Assembly (NCBI GenBank): GCA_963798805.1
Contig: CAWCVC010000010.1
Location: 1,240,001 to 1,304,000 of the forward strand
Reading direction: 5' to 3'
From: CAVZCK01 sp963798805
GTDB taxonomy: Bacteria > Pseudomonadota > Alphaproteobacteria > Rhizobiales > Rhodomicrobiaceae
Length of the DNA: 64,000 nt
Each line of letters opens with the position of its first letter. The stretch's first letter is position 1. This document shows positions 35,441 through 43,993 of the stretch, one piece after another. The translations under genes were made by a program, and so were the position numbers. The notes beneath the pieces are model-generated. The model saw nothing but the letters and a program-made list of their open reading frames with translations. It made no database searches and had not been told where the DNA came from.

Positions 35441-36709
35441 TCACGCGAAAAAGCTCTGCGCCTTGATCAGCGCCTCCGCCAGCGCGTCGACCTCCTCGCG
35501 CGTATTATAGATGGCGAATGACGCGCGGCATGTCGAGGTCACGCCGAAGCGCGCCAAGAGCGGCTCGGCGCAATGGGTTCCGGCGCGCACCGCCACGCCC
35601 GAGCGGTCGAGGATGGTGGCAATGTCATGTGCATGGGCACCTTTGACTGCGAAGGAGACGATCGCGCCTTTGTCTGGCGCTCGGCCGAAAATCTGCACCG
35701 AATTCATGGTGCTGAGACGCTCCATGGCATAGTCGCGCAGTGCGGCTTCATGCGCCGCGATCCGGTCCTTGCCGATGGCCATCATGAATTCGAGCGCCGC
35801 TCCCAGCCCCGCCGCCTCGGCGATCGGGGGCGTCCCGGCCTCAAAGCGATGCGGGGGCACACCGTAAGAGATGCCGTCTTCGGTCACGGTCTCGATCATC
35901 TCGCCACCGCCCTGATAAGGCGGCATCACCGAGAGATGCTCGCGCTTTCCGTAAAGCACGCCGATACCGGACGGCCCGTAGACCTTGTGGCCGGTAAAGG
36001 CGTAGAAATCGCAGTCGATATCCTGCACATCGACGGGCAGGTGCACCGCGCCCTGGCTGCCGTCGATGAGTACCGGAATGCCGCGCTCATGCGCGATGCG
36101 CGTCACCTCTTTGATCGGAACGACGGTGCCGAGCACGTTCGACATATGCGTGATCGCCACCATCTTGGTGCGAGGGGAGAGCGCGGCCTCGAAATCCCCG
36201 ATGCGGAATTCGCCGTCATCGGTCACCGGCACCCATTTCAGCTTGGCGCCGCGCCGCTCGCGATGGAAATGCCACGGCACGATGTTCGAATGGTGCTCCA
36301 TGATGGTGAGCACGATCTCGTCACCCTCGCCGATCCGCATGCCGCCGAAGGACTGCGCGACGAGGTTGATCGCCTCGGTGGCGTTCTTGGTGAAGACGAT
36401 TTCCTGCTCCGAAGCGGCGTTGACGAAGCGCGCGGCAATCTTGCGCGCGCCTTCGTAATTGTCGGTGGCGACATTGGCGAGAAAATGCAGGCCGCGATGG
36501 ACGTTCGCGTATTCTTCCGAATAGGCGCGCTGCAGCGCGTCCAGGACCACCTTCGGCTTCTGCGCGGAGGCGGCGTTATCCAGATAGACGAGCGGCTTGC
36601 CATAGACCTCGCGAGCCAGGATCGGAAACTCCTCGCGGATCTTGGCGATATTCAAGGCGGGCGGCGCCACACGCCCCGCGCCTTCTCCCATCCTTCGGTC
36701 AGCAGCCAT
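35441..36709 (-). CDS. sufS: Cysteine desulfurase SufS
   Basis: A PLP enzyme that takes sulfur from cysteine for Fe-S assembly. It has YLDNAASAQKPKVVLDAL at the start, the Lys that holds PLP in YAFTGHKVYGPSGIGVLYG and the class II catalytic Cys in VRAGTHCAEPLLARFG. Length is about 420 residues, normal. Three ATGs in a row (36715, 36712, 36709) follow AGGGG; the third has the best spacing. The stop of the rhodanese gene lies ten bases upstream, so they are coupled. SufE is not seen nearby; the rhodanese may play a sulfur-transfer role. Confidence 0.92.
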   Translation of the reverse strand: MAADRRMGEGAGRVAPPALNIAKIREEFPILAREVYGKPLVYLDNAASAQKPKVVLDALQRAYSEEYANVHRGLHFLANVATDNYEGARKIAARFVNAASEQEIVFTKNATEAINLVAQSFGGMRIGEGDEIVLTIMEHHSNIVPWHFHRERRGAKLKWVPVTDDGEFRIGDFEAALSPRTKMVAITHMSNVLGTVVPIKEVTRIAHERGIPVLIDGSQGAVHLPVDVQDIDCDFYAFTGHKVYGPSGIGVLYGKREHLSVMPPYQGGGEMIETVTEDGISYGVPPHRFEAGTPPIAEAAGLGAALEFMMAIGKDRIAAHEAALRDYAMERLSTMNSVQIFGRAPDKGAIVSFAVKGAHAHDIATILDRSGVAVRAGTHCAEPLLARFGVTSTCRASFAIYNTREEVDALAEALIKAQSFFA

Positions 36710-36719
36710 CATCATCCCC

Positions 36720-37058
36720 TTACCGCGCCGACATGGCCTTATGGCCCGCTGCGAGCCAGCCGCGAATGCCGGCCGGCATGGTGAACACATGCACGAAGCC
36801 CATCCGTGCCGCTTTCTGCGCGGCGTAACGGCTCACGCCGTTAGTCGGATCGGAACAGTAGAAAATCAGCGTCGCATCCCGATCCGCGGGAATGTCGGCG
36901 TCGGTGAATTCGGCGGGGTCGAGATTGATCGCGCCTGGCAGGTGGCCGCTGGCCCAGCGCGGACGCGGATTGACGTCGATGACGATGGCAGCGCCTTGTG
37001 CGATCAGCTCGGCCGCTTCCTTGACGGACAGCTCCGGAAAAGCCTGGGTTTCGACCAT
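36720..37058 (-). CDS. Single-domain rhodanese (sulfurtransferase)
   Basis: 112 residues forming one rhodanese domain: ELSVKEAAELIAQGAAIVID-, WASGHLPGAINLD, and the active loop with the catalytic Cys in IFYCSDPTNGVSRYAA, then GFVHVFTMPAGIRGWLAAGH. No signal peptide, so cytoplasmic. It sits between sufD and sufS, which suggests it hands persulfide sulfur between SufS and the SufBCD scaffold or a thiol carrier. The loop after the Cys is longer than the classic six-residue loop start, so substrate may differ. Confidence 0.82.
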   Translation of the reverse strand: MVETQAFPELSVKEAAELIAQGAAIVIDVNPRPRWASGHLPGAINLDPAEFTDADIPADRDATLIFYCSDPTNGVSRYAAQKAARMGFVHVFTMPAGIRGWLAAGHKAMSAR

Positions 37059-37106
37059 CGCCGTCTCCTTCCATCTGAAGGCCTCGCGCGCGCCGCTTGG
37101 GCCGCT

Positions 37107-38462
37107 TCAGCCCAGCCAGCGCGCCGCCTTGTTCACCAGCGCCTCGCGCAGCCCCTCATGCTCGACCTTGTCCAACACCTCGCCGACGAACGCCTGGATC
37201 AGCAGCGATTTCGCCTCAGGTTCGGGAATGCCGCGCGCCCGCAGATAGAACATCAGGTCCTCATCCAGCGCGCCACAGGTCGCCCCGTGGTTGCATTTCA
37301 CGTCGTCGGCATAGATCTCAAGCTCCGGCTTGGCATCGAACTCGGCGTTCTCCGAGAGCAGAAGCCCCTGCGCCATCTGGCGGCCGTCGGTCTTCTGCGC
37401 GCCGGGCTGCACAATGACCTTCGCCTGGAACACGCCCTGCGCCTGATCGGCCAGCACCGCTTTCACATGCTCGCGGCTCTCGCAGCCGACCGCATCGTGA
37501 TTGATGACCAGCGTCATGTCGCAATGCTGGCGATCGGCGAGAAGTTGGGCGCCGTAGAAATGCGCGCGCGTGCCCTCGCCGTTGAAGCTCAGGAAGGTCT
37601 GGTAGCGGGCGAGCGATGCACCATCGGCGAAGGTCATGGCCAGGTAGTCCACGCCGTCGGCGAGGTCGATCATCGTGCTCGACAGATGCTGCGAGCGACG
37701 GTTGTCGTCATCGATCTTGTAATGGCGCAGTTTCGCGCTGGGCGCGGCTTTGACCTCGGTCACCGCATTGACCTGCGCCTCGGTGCCGTCGGCAGAAACA
37801 TAGCTTTCGATGAGGCTCGCTTCCGCTGCCTTTCCGACAAGCACGATGTTGCGCAGCGACGCCGCCAGCGGCTCATCCCCCGCCGCAACATGGATCAGAT
37901 GAACGGGACGAGGCAGCACGGCACCTTCGCCGACACGGATCACAGCCCCGTCGCTCATGAAGGCGGTATTGAGCAGCGTGACAATGTCGCCATCCTGGGC
38001 GTTGATCTTGCCGAGCGTACCGAGCAGCCAGTCCGGCGGCGATTGCAGCAGATCGGCGAGGCTCAAAAGCTCAACGCCTGCCGGCAGATCGCCGGGCGAT
38101 GACAGCGTCTTGTCGAGCGCGCCATTCACGAATACGAGCCGCACGGCGTCGATCCCCGCCGCCTCGCCAAGCCAGTCTTCGATCTGCGCGGCCGTCACTT
38201 CCGGCGCTTCGGCGGATGCCGGCGCATAGGCCTCGGTCATCATCCGGCGCAGATCGGTATATTTCCATTCCTCGATGCGCCGATGCGGCAGACCCTTGGC
38301 GCCAAATTCGCGGATCGCGGCTTCACGCAGCGCGCGGATTTCGCTCGACCCGGCACCAGGCAGACGGTCGGCCACGCGCTCATAATGCGCGACGAGTTCT
38401 TCCGCCGCGCCCTGGCGCCGCACCTCGCCGCCCGCATCGACATTGACTGCTGGAATATTCAC
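37107..38462 (-). CDS. sufD: Fe-S assembly protein SufD
   Basis: 451 residues, slightly longer than usual. The N-terminal helical part (PHRRIEEWKYTDLRRMMTEA) is followed by the right-handed beta-helix core and the conserved end: CNHGATCGALDEDLMFYLRA, GIPEPEAKSLLIQAFVGEVL. The His in KCNHGAT is the SufD residue at the SufB interface. With SufB and SufC it forms the scaffold where clusters are built. It follows sufC by twelve bases. Confidence 0.92.
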   Translation of the reverse strand: MNIPAVNVDAGGEVRRQGAAEELVAHYERVADRLPGAGSSEIRALREAAIREFGAKGLPHRRIEEWKYTDLRRMMTEAYAPASAEAPEVTAAQIEDWLGEAAGIDAVRLVFVNGALDKTLSSPGDLPAGVELLSLADLLQSPPDWLLGTLGKINAQDGDIVTLLNTAFMSDGAVIRVGEGAVLPRPVHLIHVAAGDEPLAASLRNIVLVGKAAEASLIESYVSADGTEAQVNAVTEVKAAPSAKLRHYKIDDDNRRSQHLSSTMIDLADGVDYLAMTFADGASLARYQTFLSFNGEGTRAHFYGAQLLADRQHCDMTLVINHDAVGCESREHVKAVLADQAQGVFQAKVIVQPGAQKTDGRQMAQGLLLSENAEFDAKPELEIYADDVKCNHGATCGALDEDLMFYLRARGIPEPEAKSLLIQAFVGEVLDKVEHEGLREALVNKAARWLG

Positions 38463-38474
38463 GTCCGCTCTCCG

Positions 38475-39230
38475 TTAGGCTGCGTCGGCGTCGGCGCCAT
38501 ATTCGGCATAGCCCGACTTCTCCAGCTCGAGCGCCAGCTCCTTGCCGCCGGATTTGGCGATGCGGCCGCCGGCCATCACATGCACCTTGTCCGGCACGAT
38601 GTAGTTCAGAAGACGCTGATAGTGGGTGATGACCAGGAAAGCGCGGTCAGGTGAGCGCAGCGCGTTGACGCCCTCCGAGACGATGCGGACCGCGTCGATG
38701 TCGAGGCCGCTATCGGTCTCGTCGAGCACGCAGAGCGACGGCTCCAAGAGCGCCATCTGCAGGATCTCATGGCGCTTCTTCTCGCCGCCGGAAAAGCCGA
38801 CATTGACCGGCCGCTTCATCATATCCATCGAGATGTTGAGCTTCGCCGCCTTGTCGCGCACCAGCTTGATGAAATCCGGCGTGGTGATCTCGGCCTCGCC
38901 GCGCGCCTTGCGATGCGCGTTGATGGCCGTGCGCAGGAAGGTCATCGAGGCGACGCCCGGAAGCTCCATCGGATATTGGAAGGCGAGGAAGACGCCCGCC
39001 TGGGCGCGCTCATCCGGGTCCATCTCCAGAAGGTCTTCGCCATTCCAGGTGACCGAGCCGTCCGTGACCTCGTAATCCTCCTTGCCAGCAAGGATATAGG
39101 CGAGCGTCGATTTGCCGGAGCCGTTCGGTCCCATGATCGCGTGGATCTCGCCCTTCGGCACGGTCAGGTCCAGACCGCGCAGGATCTTCTTGCCGTCGAT
39201 TTCGGCGTGGAGGTTCTTTATCTTAAGCAT
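38475..39230 (-). CDS. sufC: Fe-S assembly ATPase SufC
   Basis: 251 residues with the ABC-type ATPase motifs: Walker A IMGPNGSGKSTLAYIL, the Q-loop FLAFQYPMELPGV, signature VGFSGGEKKRHEI and Walker B SLCVLDETDSGLDIDAV, then LVITHYQRLLNYIVPDKVHV with the H-loop His. It powers cluster assembly on SufBD. An A+T-rich ORF separates it from the rest of the upstream operon; the gap to that ORF is only 15 bases. Confidence 0.95.
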   Translation of the reverse strand: MLKIKNLHAEIDGKKILRGLDLTVPKGEIHAIMGPNGSGKSTLAYILAGKEDYEVTDGSVTWNGEDLLEMDPDERAQAGVFLAFQYPMELPGVASMTFLRTAINAHRKARGEAEITTPDFIKLVRDKAAKLNISMDMMKRPVNVGFSGGEKKRHEILQMALLEPSLCVLDETDSGLDIDAVRIVSEGVNALRSPDRAFLVITHYQRLLNYIVPDKVHVMAGGRIAKSGGKELALELEKSGYAEYGADADAA

Positions 39231-39245
39231 TCACTTTCATCCCGA

Positions 39246-39728
39246 TTACTTCGAAGAGATAGTAATTAATCTCTCATTGATCTTTGGGCCGCGCGTAAAT
39301 GTATACCTAAAAATAATCCCATCTCTTTTGATAGTTTTGTCTTTATCCTTTTGCATGATTGCCAGTAATTTATCCTTTAGACTTGGTCCATAAAGTTTGG
39401 CAGCGGCTATTACCAAATCTTCTGCTTCGGATCTGTCTGCATGAAGACCATAACCTATATCGACAAACCAGTCATTCCACATAATTTTTACCTCTTCTGT
39501 ATCTCCAGTATTTATATTTTCTCTTATAAAATATTTTGCTGTTTGCGCTTTCCCTAAAATACAACCGTACAGACGACCTGACCCATATTCCGAAGCTATT
39601 GTTTTCGAATCCTTGCAGTTTAGAATTGCCAAAAAACGTGCCACCTCTCCATTGAATTTTCCTAATCCAGAAGCAGATGCATTACTTATATTTGAAACCA
39701 TCGCGATTATAATTAAAATATAAATCAA
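39246..39728 (-). CDS. A+T-rich secreted ORFan inside the suf operon
   Basis: 160 residues with a signal peptide (MIYILIIIAMVSNISNASAS). The mature part has two cysteines (Cys38 in ILNCKDSK and Cys56 in LYGCILGK), which could pair, then IMWNDWFVDIGYGLHADRSE, AEDLVIAAAKLYGPSLKDKL, and a basic end. I recognise no family. The DNA is strikingly A+T-rich compared with both neighbours and the A+T-rich patch covers the gene and its upstream gap (about 39,235-39,770), so it was probably acquired. It is co-directional with the operon, which leaves it transcribed along with sufB and sufC. Confidence 0.65.
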   Translation of the reverse strand: MIYILIIIAMVSNISNASASGLGKFNGEVARFLAILNCKDSKTIASEYGSGRLYGCILGKAQTAKYFIRENINTGDTEEVKIMWNDWFVDIGYGLHADRSEAEDLVIAAAKLYGPSLKDKLLAIMQKDKDKTIKRDGIIFRYTFTRGPKINERLITISSK

Positions 39729-39761
39729 TATATCCTCCTTTTTATATTTATCATACTCTAA

Positions 39762-40079
39762 CTAATATTGAAGACCCTCGCGCAGCTCATAATGCTGCGA
39801 GCGGTCATCGAACCGCGACAGCACCTTGCGCGCGTTTTCCGGCACATAGACCGTCTCGTATTCCTCGCCGACGAAATCCTTCACCGCCTGCAGATTATCG
39901 AAGCGCATGATGGTGATGAATTCGACCTCGTTCTTCAGCGGCCGGCGCAGCAGCTCGATCCCTCGATAGCCGGCGATGCTCTTGGCGGCGATACCCGGAA
40001 AGACCTCCGTCTTCAGGAGACTTTCGTAAGCGTCGGCGTTCTCGGGCGTCGTCCAGCCATGCCAGATGCGAAGGATCAT
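39762..40079 (-). CDS. ABM-like (dimeric alpha-beta barrel) protein
   Basis: 105 residues: MILRIWHGWTTPENADAYES, GIELLRRPLKNEVEFITIMR, FDNLQAVKDFVGEEYETVYV, PENARKVLSRFDDRSQHYEL. This fits the ferredoxin-like dimeric barrel of antibiotic biosynthesis monooxygenase-like proteins. No catalytic residue is obvious. It starts eight bases after the cupin gene stops. A redox or heme-related role in Fe-S supply is possible but unproved. Confidence 0.65.
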   Translation of the reverse strand: MILRIWHGWTTPENADAYESLLKTEVFPGIAAKSIAGYRGIELLRRPLKNEVEFITIMRFDNLQAVKDFVGEEYETVYVPENARKVLSRFDDRSQHYELREGLQY

Positions 40080-40087
40080 CTCTGCCT

Positions 40088-40582
40088 CTACTCTTCGCCG
40101 TCGTAATAATCGACCTGCTGAAGGCGCCCGACGCCAGCGTAAGTTGCGGTCTTGAAGTCCGCATTCTTGACGCCCGCCGCCATGGCGACCTTGCCGGAAT
40201 CCGGATAATCGACGATGTCGACGCCGCCCATGGTGGAGATGCCGAGATAGCGAAGCTCATCAGTTCCGGTATTGATGATCTGATGCGCCTTGGTCCCCGC
40301 CGGCGCGCTGACGAAGTCACCCGCCCGCAAAGGAAATGTCTCATCGCCGTAACGATATTGTCCCTCGCCGGAGATGATGTAGAACAATTCGTCCATGACA
40401 TGGTGCCGGTGAAAGGGGAAAGCTTTCTTGCCCGGCGGCACGACATGCACCGCGCAGCCGAGCCCGGTCAGGCCGAGCAGCGGGCTGACGCGGCCCCATT
40501 TCACGATGAATTGCTCGCCATTGCCGCGATCCATGAGCGGCACATCGGCAATGTTCACAACCGGCTTTTCTACCTCCGTCAT
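40088..40582 (-). CDS. Cupin-domain protein in the suf operon
   Basis: 164 residues with one cupin: motif 1 PFHRHHVMDELFYIISGEGQ with His and Glu ligands, and motif 2 RAGDFVSAPAGTKAHQIINT with the His. A metal site is therefore complete. A C-terminal extension (KNADFKTATYAGVGRLQQVD) ends in an acidic tail. The gene starts two bases after the sufB stop, so it is likely coupled to sufB. Its role is unknown; metal or sulfur-compound binding fits the setting. Confidence 0.75.
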   Translation of the reverse strand: MTEVEKPVVNIADVPLMDRGNGEQFIVKWGRVSPLLGLTGLGCAVHVVPPGKKAFPFHRHHVMDELFYIISGEGQYRYGDETFPLRAGDFVSAPAGTKAHQIINTGTDELRYLGISTMGGVDIVDYPDSGKVAMAAGVKNADFKTATYAGVGRLQQVDYYDGEE

Positions 40583-40584
40583 GA

Positions 40585-42051
40585 TTACCCCACGCTGCCG
40601 TCCAGGCTGATGCCGATCAGCTTCTGCGTCTCGGCCAGAAACTCCATGGGAAGCTGCTGCAGCACCTCGCGGACGAAGCCGTTGACGATCAGCGCCACCG
40701 CCTCCTCCGCCGACAGACCGCGCGACATCACGTAGAACATCTGGTCGTCGGAGATTTTCGACGTGGTCGCCTCATGCTCGAACTGCGCCGATGCGTTCTT
40801 CGCCTCGATATAAGGCACGGTATGCGCGCCGCATTTGTCACCGATGAGCAAGCTGTCGCACTGGGTGAAGTTGCGCGCGCCGGTCGCCCTGCGGTGCGCA
40901 GAAACAAGACCGCGATAGGTATTGTCGGAGCGCCCGGCGGCGATGCCCTTGGAGATGATTCGGCTGGATGTGTTCTTGCCCAGGTGGATCATCTTCGTGC
41001 CGCTATCGACCTGCTGATAGCCGTTCGAGATCGCGATCGAATAGAACTCGCCCCGCGAGCCGTCGCCGCGCAGGATGCAGCTCGGATATTTCCAGGTGAT
41101 CGCCGAACCGGTCTCGACCTGCGTCCAGGAGATCTTGGAATTGCGGCCGCGGCAGTCGCCCCGCTTGGTGACGAAATTATAGACGCCGCCCTTGCCTTCC
41201 TTATCGCCCGGATACCAGTTCTGCACCGTCGAATATTTGATCTCGGCATCGTCCAGCGCGATCAGCTCGACGACGGCGGCATGAAGCTGGTTCTCGTCGC
41301 GCATCGGGGCGGTGCAGCCTTCGAGATAGCTGACATAGGCGCCTTTGTCGGCGATGATCAGCGTACGCTCGAACTGGCCGGTCTGCTTTTCGTTGATGCG
41401 GAAATAGGTCGACAGCTCCATCGGGCAGCGCACGCCTTCCGGCACATAGACGAAGGAACCGTCGGAATAGACCGCCGAATTCAGCGTCGCATAGAAATTA
41501 TCCGTGATCGGCACGACCGAGCCGAGATATTTCTGCACGAGCTCGGGATGGTTCTTCACCGCCTCCGAGATCGAGCAGAAGATCACGCCGGCCTTGGCCA
41601 GCTCCTTCTTGAAGGTCGTGATCACCGAGACGCTGTCGAATACCGCGTCGACCGCGACACGCGCGCTCTGCACGCCGGCCAGAATTTCCTGCTCCTTCAG
41701 CGGAATGCCGAGCCGCTCATAGGTGCGCAACAACTCGGGATCGACCTCGTCGAGGCTTTTGGGCCCCTCGCTCGATTTCGGCGCGGAATAATAATAGAGG
41801 TCCTGAAAGTCGATCTTCGGATGGTGGACCTTCGCCCAGGTCGGCTCGGCCATCGTCACCCAGCGGCGATAGGCGGCAAGGCGCCATTCCAGCAGCCATT
41901 CCGGCTCGTTCTTCTTCGCCGAGATGAAGCGGACGGTGTCCTCGTTCAGCCCCTTCGGCGCACGGATCAACTCGATATCGGTCGTGAAGCCGTACTTGTA
42001 CTTATCGACGTCGATTTCCCTGACGCGCTCGACTGTTTCGACATCTGCCAT
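40585..42051 (-). CDS. sufB: Fe-S assembly protein SufB
   Basis: 488 residues, full length. Landmarks are KYKYGFTTDIELIRAPKGLN at the start, VPEGVRCPMELSTYFRINEK, KTQ-type helix, NKGVYNFVTKRG-type region (KGGVYNFVTKRGDCRGRNSK, with SKISWTQVETGSAITWKYPS), and the end region FEHEATTSKISDDQMFYVMS. With SufC and SufD it forms the cluster scaffold. It follows the cysteine desulfurase gene by 47 bases and immediately precedes the cupin gene. Confidence 0.95.
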   Translation of the reverse strand: MADVETVERVREIDVDKYKYGFTTDIELIRAPKGLNEDTVRFISAKKNEPEWLLEWRLAAYRRWVTMAEPTWAKVHHPKIDFQDLYYYSAPKSSEGPKSLDEVDPELLRTYERLGIPLKEQEILAGVQSARVAVDAVFDSVSVITTFKKELAKAGVIFCSISEAVKNHPELVQKYLGSVVPITDNFYATLNSAVYSDGSFVYVPEGVRCPMELSTYFRINEKQTGQFERTLIIADKGAYVSYLEGCTAPMRDENQLHAAVVELIALDDAEIKYSTVQNWYPGDKEGKGGVYNFVTKRGDCRGRNSKISWTQVETGSAITWKYPSCILRGDGSRGEFYSIAISNGYQQVDSGTKMIHLGKNTSSRIISKGIAAGRSDNTYRGLVSAHRRATGARNFTQCDSLLIGDKCGAHTVPYIEAKNASAQFEHEATTSKISDDQMFYVMSRGLSAEEAVALIVNGFVREVLQQLPMEFLAETQKLIGISLDGSVG

Positions 42052-42098
42052 CTGTTACCTCCACAAGCTCTACCGGCCGGCGTAAACCTCCGCCGGCC

Positions 42099-43247
42099 TC
42101 ACGCTGCCCTCCGCCGCTCGGCGAACCTGCCGTAAACGCGGCTCCAGGCAGCGATAAACCTTTCGATATCCTCTTCCCCGGTATTCCACCCCAGGCTGAC
42201 GCGAATCGCGGCCGCGCCCAGTGTGGGCGCTACACCCATCGCATCCAGCACATGGCTGCGCGCCACCTTCCCCGACGAGCAGGCCGAACCGGCGCTGACC
42301 GCCACGCCTTCCAGATCCAGCGCGATCAGAAGCGTTTCGGCGCTCATGCCGGACACCGCGAAACAGCTCGTATTCGGCAGGCGCTGGGTTTCGCGCGTGA
42401 ACACCGTCAATTCCGGCGCAATCTTTGCGGCCTCGGCCTCCAGCCGATCCCGCTGCCGCCGAATTTTGTCCCAATCCGGCATGGACACCGCCACAGCACC
42501 GAACCCTTCAATCGCTGCGATATTCTCCGTGCCGGCGCGGTAGCCGAATTCCTGGCCACCGCCCTTCAACATCGCCGCGACGGGAAGACCATCCCGCAGA
42601 ACCACCAGCGCGCCGACGCCCTTCGGACCGCCGACCTTGTGCGCGGCTATAGTGATCAGATCGGCACCGAGAGCCCCTGCGTCAACCTGCAACTTGCCGA
42701 ATGCCTGCACCGCGTCGCTATGCACGATGCCGCCGAACGCATGCGCGCGCCCGGCGATCTCCGCCACCGGCTGAATGACGCCGGTCTCGTTGTTCGCCAG
42801 CATGACCGAGACCAGAAAAGGGGCGCCTCTGCTCTCCTCCTGCCAAGCCGCAAAACGCTGCACCGCCGCATCAATGTCGACAATACCCCGAGCATCGACC
42901 GGCAAGACCTCGATCTGATCCGGCGCAAACCGTCCGCTGCGCAGCACGGAAGGATGCTCGACCGCCGAAATGAACGCCCGCTTCGGCCCGGCGTCTCCCA
43001 GCCAGTCCGGCGACAGCGCCATGACATTGGCTTCCGTGCCGCCGCTGGTGAACACGATCTGCCTCGGGACGCAGCCGATGAACGCAGCGATCTTCTCCCG
43101 CGCATCCTCGACCACCCCGCGCGCCGCCCTGCCCTCCGCATGCACGGAGGACGCATTACCCGGCAGCGCCATCGCGGCCAGCATCGCGTCCCGCGCTTCG
43201 GGGCGCAGCGGCGAGGTCGCATTATGGTCAAGATAAACTCTAGACAT
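42099..43247 (-). CDS. Cysteine desulfurase, class I (IscS/NifS-like)
   Basis: 382 residues: VYLDHNATSPLRPEARDAML at the start, ITIAAHKVGGPKGVGALVVL with the PLP Lys, and the class I catalytic Cys in AVSAGSACSSGKVARSHVLD. The mobile loop around that Cys is longer than in SufS, as expected. It follows iscR by eight bases. In Hyphomicrobiales a first desulfurase gene heading the suf operon is normal (often called sufS2, iscS or nifS), so no symbol is assigned. Confidence 0.9.
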   Translation of the reverse strand: MSRVYLDHNATSPLRPEARDAMLAAMALPGNASSVHAEGRAARGVVEDAREKIAAFIGCVPRQIVFTSGGTEANVMALSPDWLGDAGPKRAFISAVEHPSVLRSGRFAPDQIEVLPVDARGIVDIDAAVQRFAAWQEESRGAPFLVSVMLANNETGVIQPVAEIAGRAHAFGGIVHSDAVQAFGKLQVDAGALGADLITIAAHKVGGPKGVGALVVLRDGLPVAAMLKGGGQEFGYRAGTENIAAIEGFGAVAVSMPDWDKIRRQRDRLEAEAAKIAPELTVFTRETQRLPNTSCFAVSGMSAETLLIALDLEGVAVSAGSACSSGKVARSHVLDAMGVAPTLGAAAIRVSLGWNTGEEDIERFIAAWSRVYGRFAERRRAA

Positions 43248-43255
43248 CGTCCCGC

Positions 43256-43723
43256 CTATTGCGCCAATGCGCTGTGCTTAGCCCCGGCAGCGGCTCCGCT
43301 CCCCGCATGCGAAGTAAACTTGCCGTCGAGCACATCCTGAAGGCTCGCGGCGCCGAGGAAATCGCTGATATGCTCGCCAAGCGCCCGCCAGAGATCATGC
43401 GTCCTGCAGCGCTTGGTGCCCAGGCACCAGTCGGAACCTTCCACCGAGCAGCGGTTCATCCTGACCGACTCATCCGCAGCATTCATGATGGCAGCGATCG
43501 AAATCTCCGCCGGCTTGAGCGCCAGCCGATAGCCGCCCTTCGGGCCGCGCACGGCGTTGACGAGGCCCGCTCGCCGCAGCTTCAGGAAAAGCTGCTCCAG
43601 ATAGGAAATCGAAATGTGCTGGCGCTCGGCGATCGCAGCGAGCGGCAGCGACATCGCGTCGCCGCGCTCGGCAAGATCGACCATTGCCATAACCGCATAA
43701 CGCCCTTTGGTGCTCAATTGCAT
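43256..43723 (-). CDS. iscR: Rrf2-family regulator IscR
   Basis: 155 residues: MQLSTKGRYAVMAMVDLAER with the winged helix, ISISYLEQLFLKLRRAGLVN, VRGPKGGYRLALKPAEISIA, and three Cys in NRCSVEGSDWCLGTKRCRTH that can hold a 2Fe-2S cluster as in IscR. The more distant relative RirA has the same scaffold, so RirA-type iron sensing is an alternative. It heads the suf operon and likely controls it in response to Fe-S status. A near-consensus promoter and an Irr-type box lie upstream. Confidence 0.88.
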   Translation of the reverse strand: MQLSTKGRYAVMAMVDLAERGDAMSLPLAAIAERQHISISYLEQLFLKLRRAGLVNAVRGPKGGYRLALKPAEISIAAIMNAADESVRMNRCSVEGSDWCLGTKRCRTHDLWRALGEHISDFLGAASLQDVLDGKFTSHAGSGAAAGAKHSALAQ

Positions 43724-43828
43724 GACGCTTCACACCCTCCGGCCGATTTCCCGAGTCGATTGCGCTTGCGAGCGATGAGGGCAACTGTGCTAAGAGACTG
43801 CACGCAAAAGCCAAAGCCGGTCGGCCGT

Positions 43829-43845
43829 TTTCGAATAATTCTAAA
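43829..43845 (-). promoter_or_regulatory. Irr iron-control element (ICE-type box)
   Basis: TTTCGAA-TAA-TTCTAAA fits the Irr/ICE palindrome TTTAGAA-N3-TTCTAAA with one mismatch. It lies just downstream of the predicted -10 of the suf promoter, around the transcription start, where a bound Irr would block transcription. Irr acts when heme or iron is low in Hyphomicrobiales. Confidence 0.65.
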
Positions 43846-43855
43846 CTCTGATATG

Positions 43856-43884
43856 TGTATAGAAATCCCGACAACAGGAGTCAA
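43856..43884 (-). promoter_or_regulatory. Sigma-70 promoter of the iscR-suf operon
   Basis: Reading on the minus strand, TTGACT (43884-43879) and TATACA (43861-43856) are separated by exactly 17 bases. The start should fall near 43849, about 126 bases before iscR. Overlap with the Irr-type box suggests iron-dependent repression of the whole operon. Confidence 0.75.
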
Positions 43885-43993
43885 GTATTTGCGGATCACA
43901 ATTCCGACCGCCTTCAGCTAGGCACAGGGTCGTGACCCCGTTCGTTATCGCCACCGCTCCCCAGCGCGCCCTCTCCGTGATAAAGCGACCGCC

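Noticed and set aside
35573..36784. Long plus-strand frame opposite sufS
   Set aside because: Antisense shadow of a GC-rich gene; residue pattern is His/Arg-rich and has no family.
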